A stretch of 64,000 nucleotides of DNA, taken from assembly GCA_031553395.1 (NCBI GenBank), contig JAVBLR010000015.1:62001-126000 (forward strand). Reading direction: 5' to 3'. Made by a program: the position numbers and the translations under genes. Under the pieces are notes generated by a model. It worked only from the letters and a program-made list of their open reading frames with translations, was not told the DNA's origin and did not search any database. This document shows, piece after piece, positions 53,216 through 63,035 of the stretch (position 1 is its first letter; every line of letters starts with the position of its first letter). The DNA comes from WRGA01 sp031553395 (lineage in GTDB: Bacteria > Bacteroidota > Bacteroidia > Bacteroidales > WRGA01).

Positions 53216-53683
53216 ATGGAAAAAACATTTGTAATACTAAAACCAGGAACAGTTCAAAGAGGATTGATAGGTGAAATTATCAACCGCTTCGAAAAAAAAG
53301 GCTTGCAATTAGTTGGCATGAAAATGTCCCAACTTACCCCCGAGATTTTGACTGAACATTACAGTCATCTCAGTTCCAAACCTTTTTTTCCGACAATCCT
53401 TGCATCCATGATGGCTGCACCGGTAGTGTTATGTTGTTGGCAAGGTGTAGATGCTGTGAAAGTAGTACGAAGCTTATGCGGAGTTACTAATTCGCGGGAT
53501 GCAATGCCGGGTACCATTCGTGGTGATTATGGAATGAGTGTGCAGGAAAATGTTGTACATGCATCTGATTCACCGGAAACAGCCGAAATTGAAGTCAAAC
53601 GTTTCTTTAAACCGGAAGAACTGTATGACTATACACCCGTCACCATTAGGTTTACCTACGCCTCCGATGAACTAAAGGATTAA
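53216..53683 (+). CDS. ndk: Nucleoside diphosphate kinase
   Basis: 155 residues. The opening EKTFVILKPGTVQRGLIGEI and the catalytic histidine in NVVHASDSPETAEIEV near residue 117 are diagnostic. KPG replaces the more common KPD. An insertion-like stretch near residues 55-85 (FPTILASMMAAPVVLCC) gives the slightly long form common in Bacteroidota. It balances NTP pools. The M23 peptidase gene follows after 6 nt. Confidence 0.94.
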   Translation: MEKTFVILKPGTVQRGLIGEIINRFEKKGLQLVGMKMSQLTPEILTEHYSHLSSKPFFPTILASMMAAPVVLCCWQGVDAVKVVRSLCGVTNSRDAMPGTIRGDYGMSVQENVVHASDSPETAEIEVKRFFKPEELYDYTPVTIRFTYASDELKD

Positions 53684-53689
53684 AAGAGT

Positions 53690-54637
53690 ATGAATTTGAG
53701 TAAAAAAACGATTGGATTTTTCTTTGTACTAGGGAGTTTTTCCCTGTTGTCTTTCACAGCTACCGCACAAAAAGCCGCAACAAAGCCGGTTAGTAAGCAT
53801 TCTTCAACACATAGCAGTTTATTAGCTTCTCAAGGTGATATCAAAAAAGAAATCAATTTAGTTGATTCTTTAATGCTGATTTATAGTGTTAAGAATGAAG
53901 CAAAGCAACAGGAAGCTGTGGCATCTAATATTTATGGAGATGATTGGAATACCGAACGAGTAAATCCTTATCGCAACTCCGATACTAAATTGCCTGATTC
54001 TTTGATTATTGATTGTTCTGACTTTTCTATGCCATTAGCAAATACTTACATAACTTCAAATTACGGATTTCGTGGTCGACGTATGCACTATGGAACTGAT
54101 TTGAAATTGCAAGTTGGAGATACTATACAAGCTGCTTTTGCTGGAAAGGTGCGGGTATGTAATTATGATCGTGGAGGTTACGGCTATTATGTGGTTGTGC
54201 GCCATAATAATGGTTTTGAAACAGTATACGGTCATTTATCCGATTTTTTGGTTGAAGAAGGACAGGATGTGAAAGTAGGAGAACCTATTGCCTTAGGTGG
54301 TAATACAGGCCGTTCAACAGGGCCACACCTTCATTTTGAAGTTCGTGTAAAAGGACAACCAATCAATCCAATTGAAATATTTGATTTCAAAAACCAAGTT
54401 ACTCATATGGATACGTATGTGTTTAATGGGCGAAAAGCAGCAGAAAATGTTGCAGTAGCAAAAGCAAAATCTGAAAAATATACAAAAGGAAAAGTTAAAT
54501 ACTATACTGTAAGAAGAGGTGATACTTTGAGTCAAATTGCAAGAAAAAATGGGTTATCTTTGTCTCAGTTGTGTAAAATAAATAATATTTCTCCTAAGAA
54601 AAGTGTTAGATCAGGACAACGTTTACGATTAGGTTAA
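53690..54637 (+). CDS. M23 metallopeptidase with LysM domain
   Basis: 315 residues. The signal peptide ends SFTATA with Gln next. The M23 domain lies at about residues 115-225: TSNYGFRGRRMHYGTDLK (zinc His and Asp) and STGPHLHFEVRVKG (catalytic HxH). A C-terminal LysM follows from about residue 268 (YYTVRRGDTLSQIARKNGLS). It should bind and cut peptidoglycan cross-links or act as an amidase activator in the periplasm. Co-transcribed with ndk (6-nt gap). Confidence 0.92.
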   Translation: MNLSKKTIGFFFVLGSFSLLSFTATAQKAATKPVSKHSSTHSSLLASQGDIKKEINLVDSLMLIYSVKNEAKQQEAVASNIYGDDWNTERVNPYRNSDTKLPDSLIIDCSDFSMPLANTYITSNYGFRGRRMHYGTDLKLQVGDTIQAAFAGKVRVCNYDRGGYGYYVVVRHNNGFETVYGHLSDFLVEEGQDVKVGEPIALGGNTGRSTGPHLHFEVRVKGQPINPIEIFDFKNQVTHMDTYVFNGRKAAENVAVAKAKSEKYTKGKVKYYTVRRGDTLSQIARKNGLSLSQLCKINNISPKKSVRSGQRLRLG

Positions 54638-54654
54638 ATTCCTAATAAAGATAT

Positions 54655-54696
54655 AAAAAGAGGATATTCGAAATTGTTTTGAGTATCCTCTTTTTC
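54655..54696 (+). terminator. Terminator after the M23 peptidase gene
   Basis: AAAAAGAGGATA and TATCCTCTTTTT pair around a 17-nt loop; the right arm provides the T run. It also separates the convergent efflux operon. Confidence 0.85.
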
Positions 54697-54730
54697 GTTT
54701 TCGTTTAACCAAAAATACAGACATTATATA

Positions 54731-56308
54731 TCAGTTATTATCTGCCAACTCATGTCTAATTAATCTTCGCATTGCTTTAAAGGTAGGCACAATCGCATAT
54801 TTTGGTCGAATATCACTTTCTTTTATCAAATATATCAACAAACAAAAGATACCAAGCAACACTAGCCAACCGTATAATTCTTTCATTGAAACCATCAAAG
54901 ATTGTCGCTGTAATATTCCATAAAGCTCATTGCTCGGAATATTATTCGCTAAAGGATTAACATTATCCAAATTAGCACTTAAAAGAGTTGTATTTTGTTT
55001 CATTGTTACTTTTAATGCTTGTCCTAATACAGCACTACCCAATGCACCTCCAATTGCAGCACTTACAAAGACCTGAACAGAAAGTGACTGAAAAAAATAG
55101 AGAAAAGGCACACGGGATAATATGGTCAAAAAGCAAATCGCGATCACCACATAACCAAAACCCCGTAAAAATAAAGGAAGCATCAAATATTCCTTAGGCA
55201 AATTATAATCAATGGTAAAATAAAATAACATCAGATAAGCAATAATTGCCAGAAAGCCGATAGATGTCATTGTTTTATATTGCCATTTCCGTTGTGCGAA
55301 TGTTTTGTAAGAAAAAAGACAAGCTGTTGCAATACCTAATAACACAATCCAATTAAGAGAAATTGCATTCAAAGAATCATATCCTAAAATCGATTCGATG
55401 TAAATATGTTCGAAAAGATGCGACGGAGCGATTAATATATCAATAATAATGTATAGTAGAAACGTTCTATATACAGGTTTGAATCCCCATGTTTTATTGT
55501 CGATAAACGGATGTCGGATAAAAGAAGCCCTCCATAGATTCAAAAGTAACATTGCAATTCCGGCAATAGTTGCTGTACGAATATAATTCGAATCAAACCA
55601 ATCGTAATATTCTCCGTAATTGCAAACAAATATCACACAAAGAACTGTTGTTCCCCATAAAATAGCGCCAAGCCAATCAATTCCGTAAAGCGGTAATTTT
55701 TTCATTATATGATGATGCCGGTATATTATCAATGTTGTAAGCATCACAATTCCAAGTAATCCGACAACAAGCCAGTGCATATATTCCCATTTCGAAAGAA
55801 AAGAAATGTAAATGGTTATCAGTCCTGATAATTGGATGCTTCCTTGTACCAACAAGTTGATAAAGCAAAAGAAAACCGATAAATCCCGTTTGGGTGTAAG
55901 CCAAAGTTGAATGGTCGAATTACACTCAAAAGTTCCCCACATCCTAAAAATACCGGAAATAAAACAAACAGCAATTAAAACCGGAACGCTACTTGTGTGC
56001 ATACATATCAGGTTACAAAGAATGAGTACGCCGGCACAAACAAGTAAAGCGGTTTTGGATGCAAAACGGAATTTTAACCGAAACATAATAGCGAAAGTCA
56101 ATGCTAATCCAATTAAAGAAGCATATCCCGCCATCATAATATCTTCCTGCATTAATGCTAAAGAACCGACCATTTCGCTTACAGCTGCTAAATATACGCC
56201 TCCGGATAATTGAAAAATAATTACGAAAAATATTACAATCCACGGTTTTAGTTTTTTCGGAATAAAATCACGAATAGCCGGAATAGAAAAGGTATTTGTT
56301 TCGTGCAT
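54731..56308 (-). CDS. DHA2-type MFS drug exporter (EmrB-like)
   Basis: 525 residues with about 14 membrane helices, starting IPAIRDFIPKKLKPWIVIFFVIIF. The length, the 14-helix plan and the neighbouring periplasmic adaptor and outer-membrane factor genes indicate the EmrB role in a three-part pump. Likely substrates are hydrophobic drugs, bile-like compounds or fatty acids (inference). It is the last of three minus-strand genes, with 2 nt to the adaptor gene. Confidence 0.87.
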   Translation of the reverse strand: MHETNTFSIPAIRDFIPKKLKPWIVIFFVIIFQLSGGVYLAAVSEMVGSLALMQEDIMMAGYASLIGLALTFAIMFRLKFRFASKTALLVCAGVLILCNLICMHTSSVPVLIAVCFISGIFRMWGTFECNSTIQLWLTPKRDLSVFFCFINLLVQGSIQLSGLITIYISFLSKWEYMHWLVVGLLGIVMLTTLIIYRHHHIMKKLPLYGIDWLGAILWGTTVLCVIFVCNYGEYYDWFDSNYIRTATIAGIAMLLLNLWRASFIRHPFIDNKTWGFKPVYRTFLLYIIIDILIAPSHLFEHIYIESILGYDSLNAISLNWIVLLGIATACLFSYKTFAQRKWQYKTMTSIGFLAIIAYLMLFYFTIDYNLPKEYLMLPLFLRGFGYVVIAICFLTILSRVPFLYFFQSLSVQVFVSAAIGGALGSAVLGQALKVTMKQNTTLLSANLDNVNPLANNIPSNELYGILQRQSLMVSMKELYGWLVLLGIFCLLIYLIKESDIRPKYAIVPTFKAMRRLIRHELADNN

Positions 56309-56310
56309 AA

Positions 56311-57345
56311 TTAATAATTTACCTCACATTCGACATTCATTCCGGCACGTAAACGTTCCATATCTTCGGATTTATTTTCCTTGGCAAATTCGATTCGTAC
56401 AGGAATTCGTTGTTCTACTTTTACAAAATTACCAGCAGAATTATCCTGAGGAATAATTGAAAAACTAGCTCCGGTAGCCCGGGATACCGATCTCACAATC
56501 CCTTTGAATACAACATCCGGAATAGCATCAATCTCAATATCCACCATTTGTCCTTCTTTTATTTTTGCCGTTTGTGTTTCTTTATAATTGGCAATAATCC
56601 ATTTATCATTGTCATCAACTAAATCAACAATGGTTTGTCCGGGTTGTATTAATTGCCCTTCCTGAATATTTTTACGTCCGGTAGTACCATCACAAGGAGC
56701 AATAATAACAGTATAAGACAAATTTAACTTAGCTAAATCCAACGCTGCTTCTGCCAATTTTATTTCTGCTACGGTTTGCCCCAAGCGTTGAGATTGTTCC
56801 TGTTTGACGAGCGTTGTAGATTGTTTTTGCCGTACAAGCTGTGCATAACGGGCTTTCGATGCGTCAAAGTTTGTTTTAACAGCATCGTATTGCTGTTTGG
56901 TCACCGCTTCCTGTTCATATAGATTTTTATAACGGATATATTCCCGTTCGGCATTATCTAAACGAATTTTAGCCTCTTCAATACCGGCATCCGATACAGC
57001 TATATTACTTTCTGTTGTATTGATGGTACTAGCCATTGCGGATTTACCAGATACAGCATTTTGATAATCGGCTTCAGCCTGAGCCAAACGAAACCGGAAT
57101 TCGGTATCTTCAATCAAAGCCAATGTATCTCCTTTGTGAACAGACTCATATTCATCAAAATAAATCCTCGAAACAAACCCCTGTACACGTGAATTTACAG
57201 GTACAATTAACTGTTTGACTTGTGCATTATCAGTATATTCTACATTTCCCAAATGAACAAAACGCGACCATACCCAGCCTATACCTATTAATAATAAGAT
57301 TCCTACTACAATATTGAAAATTACTTTTTTTGTTTTATGCTTCAT
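56311..57345 (-). CDS. HlyD/EmrA-type membrane fusion protein
   Basis: 344 residues. One N-terminal membrane helix (VIFNIVVGILLLIGIGWVW) is followed by the lipoyl half-motif (VPVNSRVQGFVSRIYFDEYE), a long coiled-coil hairpin at about residues 90-210 and the second half-motif (IIAPCDGTTGRKNIQEGQLI near residue 215). It links the inner-membrane exporter to the outer-membrane channel. Second gene of the efflux operon. Confidence 0.9.
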   Translation of the reverse strand: MKHKTKKVIFNIVVGILLLIGIGWVWSRFVHLGNVEYTDNAQVKQLIVPVNSRVQGFVSRIYFDEYESVHKGDTLALIEDTEFRFRLAQAEADYQNAVSGKSAMASTINTTESNIAVSDAGIEEAKIRLDNAEREYIRYKNLYEQEAVTKQQYDAVKTNFDASKARYAQLVRQKQSTTLVKQEQSQRLGQTVAEIKLAEAALDLAKLNLSYTVIIAPCDGTTGRKNIQEGQLIQPGQTIVDLVDDNDKWIIANYKETQTAKIKEGQMVDIEIDAIPDVVFKGIVRSVSRATGASFSIIPQDNSAGNFVKVEQRIPVRIEFAKENKSEDMERLRAGMNVECEVNY

Positions 57346-57470
57346 TGTTTTTTAATTTTTGATTTGCTGAATTTATTTTTAAGATAAAAAAATACAAAAT
57401 AGGAGGAAAAAGGAGTCTTCTTGTCTTTATAATCTATATCCATCTTCTTTTGTTTCTATTCTTACGACTT

Positions 57471-58790
57471 CTATAAATTTCCACTTATTTGTTTAAGTTT
57501 ATAATAATTGAAAATGATATTAACCCTGGCATTTGCCAATAGTAACTCGGCATTTAATTGTGAACTACTTGCATCAAGCATATCGGTAATGAGCGCCATA
57601 TCATTTTTGTATCGTTTACTTATAATTGCATAATTTTGATTGGCAAGTTCTACACTTTTTTGTTGTGTTTTCAACTGTTCGTATGATTCCAAGTATTTGA
57701 TATAATCTGCTTTGATGGCTAATTCAACTTGTTCTTTTACCTCATCATAATGTTCTTTAGTTCGTTGAATGGTAAATTTGCTTTGACTGACTGCTTTATT
57801 CGTTTTGTATAATGACGATAAATTATAACTCACATTCACTCCGGCATACCAATAATTTAGATTTTTGTTGATGGGCGGAACTTCAATCGTAATAGGACCA
57901 TCCAGATGGTTTCCGGCAATTAAAGCAACTTTTGGCAATCGCTCCGATTTAATTATTTTATCTTGATGTTCAGTGATTTGAATATTTAAAGATGACTGTT
58001 TCAATGCTGGAGAATTGTCAAAAGCTGTACTTGTCCAATATGTTTCATTATCGATTGGCAAGACTTTTGAGAGAATGGTTGTGTCGGGTTCTATTCGTAT
58101 ATTTCGGGATAATCCTAATGTAATTATCAGATTGTTATTCAATATTGATAATGTATTTTGAATCTGAGTACAGGCTAATTCGAGGTTGGATAACAATAAA
58201 TCATACCTTGTAATATCATTTTTCAAGACAATACCTTCAACATTCTTTGCATGAATATCTTTCAGAACTTGCTGAGTTTGTTCGATATTCTTTTCATAAA
58301 CTTGAAGCATATTCCGTTGCTTGAACATTTCAAGATAATATCCAATCAAAAGAAAACGAAGATTATTACGGTTAATGTCCAAATTCAATTCCGCATTTTC
58401 CTTCTGCAACCGAGCTATTTCAATGCTGTTGGAAATAGCTCCACCTGCATAAATTACTTGTGATGCTTCTATAAAAAAATTGTTTCCGAAATGTGGCATC
58501 GGAGCATTCATACCATTCGAAAAATCACGATCGAATATATAAGCATCCCCTAAATAGCTAAATGATAAAGAAGCACTTACTTCAGGCAATTTTGAATTTT
58601 GCGCAACTTTAATAGCTTCTTGAGCTTCGTTTATTCCGGTAATAAACGGCCGTAATGATTTACTGTTTTGGTCGGCAAGGGAAAATATTTCCTCGATGGA
58701 AATGACTTGCCATATTGTATTTTGGGCACAAAGCCCTATGGAACATAATGACGTACACAACGACATTATGAACAAAACTGGTTTGCTCAT
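57471..58790 (-). CDS. TolC-family outer-membrane efflux protein
   Basis: 439 residues. The signal peptide ends SIGLCA with Gln next. Two OEP repeats with long coiled-coil helices are visible (for example IARLQKENAELNLDINRNNL near residue 120 and the C-terminal SSSQLNAELLLANARVNI). It forms the trimeric outer-membrane tunnel of the pump. First gene of the three, so the operon order is channel, adaptor, exporter. A 125-nt AT-rich gap separates it from the adaptor gene. Confidence 0.9.
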   Translation of the reverse strand: MSKPVLFIMSLCTSLCSIGLCAQNTIWQVISIEEIFSLADQNSKSLRPFITGINEAQEAIKVAQNSKLPEVSASLSFSYLGDAYIFDRDFSNGMNAPMPHFGNNFFIEASQVIYAGGAISNSIEIARLQKENAELNLDINRNNLRFLLIGYYLEMFKQRNMLQVYEKNIEQTQQVLKDIHAKNVEGIVLKNDITRYDLLLSNLELACTQIQNTLSILNNNLIITLGLSRNIRIEPDTTILSKVLPIDNETYWTSTAFDNSPALKQSSLNIQITEHQDKIIKSERLPKVALIAGNHLDGPITIEVPPINKNLNYWYAGVNVSYNLSSLYKTNKAVSQSKFTIQRTKEHYDEVKEQVELAIKADYIKYLESYEQLKTQQKSVELANQNYAIISKRYKNDMALITDMLDASSSQLNAELLLANARVNIIFNYYKLKQISGNL

Positions 58791-58795
58791 TATAA

Positions 58796-58826
58796 ATTAA
58801 GAGTTAAAAATTAAAAATTAAGAATT
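58796..58826. repeat. Word repeat AATTAAGAGTTAAAAATTAA (single arm)
   Basis: Tandem GAGTTAAAAATTAA words directly upstream of the TolC-family gene. No complementary arm nearby. Confidence 0.7.
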
Positions 58827-59093
58827 TGAAGACGGATGAAGTTTGCCTAATCGGAATTAGACATTCCCCATTGATGGAATAGTGAGATACTATGTATTAT
58901 TATGTTAATGAAATACGAGTGTGCTCTTTTGTTTTGCTTATTCATTTATAACGTTGGGCTATATACCCTATCCGGGGCGCAAAGGTCTGAAAAATTTTAA
59001 TAGATTGTAACCCTCATATAATTGTTAAAATTATTTAATTATCTATTATTTAATTCATTACATATTTAACTTATACAAATCTATTGTTTTAAC

Positions 59094-59123
59094 ATACTCA
59101 TTCTCGAATAATTTTTATTTTTG
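59094..59123 (+). promoter_or_regulatory. Promoter of the radical SAM repair-type gene
   Basis: TTG at 59094-59096, a 19-nt spacer and TATTTTTG at 59116-59123; the start codon follows 7 nt later, so the transcript may have a very short leader. Confidence 0.6.
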
Positions 59124-59130
59124 TAGGATA

Positions 59131-60405
59131 ATGAATGAGCAAATTTTCGATAAACTAAAAATCCTTGCCGAAGCTGCTAAATACGACGTTTCGTGTGCTT
59201 CGAGCGGACATACGCGTAAAAATCCTGGGAAAACACTGGGAAATACTGCGGGATGGGGAATTTGTCATAGTTTTACCGAAGACGGACGATGTGTATCGTT
59301 GCTCAAAATCATGTTGACAAACCATTGCTTGTATGATTGCGCTTATTGTATTAATCGGCGCAGCAATGACGTTCCCCGGACAACTTTCTCTGTAAAGGAA
59401 TTGGTAGAATTAACCATCGAATTTTATCGTAGAAATTATATTGAAGGATTATTCCTGAGTTCGGGAGTGATACGCAATCCCGATTATACAATGGAACGAA
59501 TGGTGCGTGTGGCAAAAGATCTCCGATTAGTACATCGGTATAATGGCTATATTCATTTAAAAAGTATTCCTGGAGCAAGCCGAGAATTGGTGCATGAAGC
59601 CGGAATGTATGCCGACCGTTTGAGTGTGAATATGGAAATACCAAGTGAACAGCAACTGAAAATTGTAGCACCGGAAAAAGATTACCAAAGTATCCTGAAG
59701 CCAATGGGATATATTTATCAGGGCATTCTGGAAAACCGGGAAGAACGAAAAAAATACCGGAAAGCGCCTCGTTTTGCACCTGCCGGACAAAGTACGCAAC
59801 TTATTGTTGGGGCAACTCCCGAAACAGATAAACAGATTCTTACACTTTCAACACATTTATATCAACGTCCAAACTTGAAACGGGTTTACTATTCGGGGTA
59901 TATTCCTGTAAATGATTATGACAAAAGGCTTCCGGCAATTTCAGCGCCACCTTTGGTAAGAGAAAATCGATTGTATCAGGCTGATTGGTTGATGCGGTTT
60001 TATTATTTCAATGCAAATGAAATTGTAGATGATACCAATCCAAATTTGGATTTGAATTTAGATCCAAAATTGGCTTATGCACTTCGTCATCCCGAATTAT
60101 ATCCGGTAAATATTAATACGGCAGATTATGAAATGATTTTACGGGTCCCAGGAATTGGTGTAAAATCAGCACAACTGATTGTGGCTTCACGCCGCTATGG
60201 AAAATTGCGTTCCGAACATTTGAAGGAAATGGGAGTCGTATTAAAACGTGCGCAATATTTTATTACTTGCAATGAATTGAATGCTTTTTCCGTTCAAGAT
60301 ACAAATCCGGAATTTCTGCGGAATTTATTTACCGAACAAAAAATAAACCGACTTCAAAAAGGAAGAAAAAAACAAATACCGAAAGAGCAGTTAAGTTTGT
60401 GGTAA
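59131..60405 (+). CDS. Radical SAM protein of the TIGR03916 DNA modification/repair type
   Basis: 424 residues. The radical SAM cluster motif is NHCLYDCAYCINRR near residue 70 (CX3CX2C). The N-terminus (AAKYDVSCASSGHTRKN) and FLSSGVIRNPDYTMERMVRV match the family named putative DNA modification/repair radical SAM protein. A helix-hairpin-helix DNA-binding segment lies near residues 330-360 (VNINTADYEMILRVPGIGV). Members are usually next to a TIGR03915/DUF4130 partner, which is not found here. Reaction unknown. Confidence 0.85.
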   Translation: MNEQIFDKLKILAEAAKYDVSCASSGHTRKNPGKTLGNTAGWGICHSFTEDGRCVSLLKIMLTNHCLYDCAYCINRRSNDVPRTTFSVKELVELTIEFYRRNYIEGLFLSSGVIRNPDYTMERMVRVAKDLRLVHRYNGYIHLKSIPGASRELVHEAGMYADRLSVNMEIPSEQQLKIVAPEKDYQSILKPMGYIYQGILENREERKKYRKAPRFAPAGQSTQLIVGATPETDKQILTLSTHLYQRPNLKRVYYSGYIPVNDYDKRLPAISAPPLVRENRLYQADWLMRFYYFNANEIVDDTNPNLDLNLDPKLAYALRHPELYPVNINTADYEMILRVPGIGVKSAQLIVASRRYGKLRSEHLKEMGVVLKRAQYFITCNELNAFSVQDTNPEFLRNLFTEQKINRLQKGRKKQIPKEQLSLW

Positions 60406-60590
60406 ATAATGTATTTTTAGAAAATTATGTCAATTTATCCCCCTTTAAAAGGCAAATTGTATACTCCTTAGCTTGCTTTTTGTACTAATTTTGTAATGAA
60501 TTATAAATTCTAGCTTTCATCTTATTCCTTCAAGGATATTATTTTGAATAACAGGATTTTATAGTTTAAAAATTTCATTAACTAAATAAC

Positions 60591-62357
60591 ATGAATAACA
60601 TTTTGAGAACATTTACTTTTATTATTTTTTGTATTCTAACATCATTGAGTACAATCGATGCTCAAACTCTTGCATTTCCAGGTGCTGAAGGACATGGACG
60701 TTTTTCGACCGGCGGAAGAGGCGGAAGTGTTGTGCGAGTAACAAACTTACAGGATAATGGATCTGGGGAATCTATAATTTCCGGTTCTTTACGATGGGCA
60801 TTGCAACAGGCAAGTCCGAAGACAATTGTTTTCGATGTATCGGGAACAATACTACTAAAGCAACAATTGAAAACAGGTAAGGATAATATAACCTTTGCAG
60901 GACAAACTGCTCCGGGTAATGGTATTTGTATTGCTGGAGCTGATTTTGTTATTAATTCGAATGATATCATTATCCGTTTTATCCGTTTTCGTCCGGGAGA
61001 TGTAACAGCAACCGGGGTATCCAACGGAGAACCGGATGGATTAGGTGGAATGGATAAGAAAAACATTATTGTAGATCACTGCTCGGTAAGCTGGAGTGTT
61101 GATGAATGCCTTTCGGTTTATGGAATGGAAAACCTAACTGTACAGTGGTGCATTGGTTCCGAAGCTCTACGTGTTTCCAATCATGGAAAAGGGACGCATT
61201 GCTATGGTGGAAACTGGGGTGGAAACAAAGCTTCATATCATCATAATCTGATTGCACATTGCGAAAGCCGCACTCCTCGTCTTGGACCTCGTCCTTCTAC
61301 GCAAGAAAACGAATATGTGGATATCCGCAACAATGTATTCTACAATTGGGCTGGAGAAGGTTGCTATGGCGGCGAAGGAATGAAGGTGAATATGATTAAT
61401 AATTATTATAAACCGGGTCCTGCTACAGATGCTGCATCTGCTGCGGTAAAATATAGGATAACAAAAATTGGCGTACGAACAACCGCATATTGTACCGGTT
61501 CGGATGGAAAACCTAACTCATGGAAACCAATGGAACATGTCTGGGGTAAATTTTACATCGATGGAAATAAAGTTGAAGGAAATACCGGGGTAACCAATGA
61601 TAATTGGACCAACGGAGTATATGCACAACAGTCAAACGGTACGGGGGTAGATAATACCTGGACTCAAACAACAAAGGATACGATTCGTTTATCTCAACCA
61701 TTGGATGCCGGATATATTACTACACATTCGGCAGATATGGCGTATGAACGTGTACTTGATTATGTTGGGTGCAGCTTGAATCGCGACGATGTTGATGCAC
61801 GCATTGTTTCTGATGTAAAAAACAGGGCGGCAACATATACAACCAGTGGAAATAAAAAAGGATATATAAATTCACCTACTGATACAAAACCAGCCGGAGC
61901 TTCTGCTGACTGGACTCCTTGGTTGCCATCCTCACAAATAAGTGCACCTGTTGATTCAGATGGAGACGGCATTCCTGATTATTGGGAAGATGCACACGGA
62001 CTTAACAAAAACAGTGCTGCGGATGGCAAGGAAGTAAACTCTAATGGTTATACTAATTTAGAATTATACTTGAATAGTTTGGTTCAAAATATCATCAGCG
62101 CTCAAAATGAAGGAGGAACTACTGGTATATACAACCCAAAAACTGAATCTTCGATTTCTACTTATACAGCAAAAAATACATTATTCCTAAGTAATTTACC
62201 TGATTGTAATATTGAGGTTTATGCAATAAATGGAGTAATTGCGGCAAAAGAAAAAGTAGCAGGAGGAGAAACTTCATTTACATTACCTTCCGGTTCATAC
62301 ATTATTCGAATAATTTCAAAGAATAATGTAGAAAGCTTAAAGACAATTATTCCTTGA
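60591..62357 (+). CDS. PL1 pectate lyase with type IX secretion tail
   Basis: 588 residues. The signal peptide ends STIDA with Gln next. The opening FPGAEGHGRFSTGGRGG and TIVFDVSGTILLKQQL are typical of PL1 lyases, with IIVDHCSVSWSVDE near residue 160 and the catalytic-type arginine region ESRTPRLGPRPS near residue 225. A calcium-binding DSDGDGIPDYWEDAHGL motif lies near residue 462. The last 65 residues (NTLFLSNLPDCNIEVYAIN to the end) form a T9SS type A sorting domain. It cleaves polygalacturonate by beta-elimination. No unsaturated-uronide enzymes (GH105, kduI/D) are in the window. Confidence 0.92.
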   Translation: MNNILRTFTFIIFCILTSLSTIDAQTLAFPGAEGHGRFSTGGRGGSVVRVTNLQDNGSGESIISGSLRWALQQASPKTIVFDVSGTILLKQQLKTGKDNITFAGQTAPGNGICIAGADFVINSNDIIIRFIRFRPGDVTATGVSNGEPDGLGGMDKKNIIVDHCSVSWSVDECLSVYGMENLTVQWCIGSEALRVSNHGKGTHCYGGNWGGNKASYHHNLIAHCESRTPRLGPRPSTQENEYVDIRNNVFYNWAGEGCYGGEGMKVNMINNYYKPGPATDAASAAVKYRITKIGVRTTAYCTGSDGKPNSWKPMEHVWGKFYIDGNKVEGNTGVTNDNWTNGVYAQQSNGTGVDNTWTQTTKDTIRLSQPLDAGYITTHSADMAYERVLDYVGCSLNRDDVDARIVSDVKNRAATYTTSGNKKGYINSPTDTKPAGASADWTPWLPSSQISAPVDSDGDGIPDYWEDAHGLNKNSAADGKEVNSNGYTNLELYLNSLVQNIISAQNEGGTTGIYNPKTESSISTYTAKNTLFLSNLPDCNIEVYAINGVIAAKEKVAGGETSFTLPSGSYIIRIISKNNVESLKTIIP

Positions 62358-62375
62358 TTATAATTTAATTACAGT

Positions 62376-62416
62376 AAAACGGGATTTTATTCTGAGTAAT
62401 AAAATCCCGTTTTTTA
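62376..62416. terminator. Terminator between the pectate lyase and yigZ-like genes
   Basis: AAAACGGGATTTTATT and AATAAAATCCCGTTTT pair around a 6-nt loop, with T runs usable for both convergent genes. Confidence 0.9.
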
Positions 62417-62429
62417 TATAAACGTCTAA

Positions 62430-63032
62430 TCAGGAAATATCACAAATTTGCAACGATTCCACTTTTTCCAACCTTGATTTTAATTTATCTATTTCGCTTT
62501 TTCGGATACGAAGTGTCATTTGGCAATCCATATCAAATGACTGGTGAACAATTTCGGGATTTTCTTCTTTCACAATTCGCATTACATCATTCATAAACGG
62601 ATATTCAAAAGTAAATTTAATATCCTCATCAACCGTTTTTTCAACAATCTGGTTATTTGCAATAGCATCTGCTGCTGCTGCTTTATAAGCGGTAATCAAT
62701 CCGCTTGTACCTAATTTTATTCCACCAAAATAACGTACAATAATAATCAATATATTGGTCAATTCATTGGAATTGATTTGTCCAAGAATAGGTTTTCCCG
62801 CCGTACCCGAAGGTTCCCCGTCGTCATTTGCCCTGAAATCTTTTCGTTCGTATCCCAACATATATGCGTAACAGACGTGCCGGGCATCATAATATTCCTT
62901 TCTGTATTTTTCCAGTATTTCCTTTATTTCATCCAACGTTCTTACCGGAAAAGCAAACGAAAGAAACCGGCTGGATTTATCCTTATAAATTCCTTCCGAA
63001 GTTTGTGCTAATGTTTTATAAGTATCGTTCAA
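62430..63032 (-). CDS. YigZ/IMPACT family protein
   Basis: 200 residues of UPF0029. The core is YYDARHVCYAYMLGYE near residue 48, RANDDGEPSGTAGKPIL near residue 67, and ILIIIVRYFGGIKLGTSGL near residue 93, all diagnostic. A C-terminal DUF1949-type domain follows from about residue 135. Cytosolic, of uncertain function, related to the eukaryotic translation-control protein IMPACT. Confidence 0.92.
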   Translation of the reverse strand: MNDTYKTLAQTSEGIYKDKSSRFLSFAFPVRTLDEIKEILEKYRKEYYDARHVCYAYMLGYERKDFRANDDGEPSGTAGKPILGQINSNELTNILIIIVRYFGGIKLGTSGLITAYKAAAADAIANNQIVEKTVDEDIKFTFEYPFMNDVMRIVKEENPEIVHQSFDMDCQMTLRIRKSEIDKLKSRLEKVESLQICDIS

Positions 63033-63035
63033 ATT

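Larger units (their letters stand above)
58791..59130. other. Divergent region between the efflux operon and the radical SAM gene
   Basis: 340 nt. It holds a single-arm word repeat (58796-58826), a CTAAT-CGGA-ATTAG palindrome at 58847-58860 that could be an operator for the efflux operon, a GC-rich patch near 58970, and the plus-strand promoter at 59094-59123. No RNA gene seen. Confidence 0.55.
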
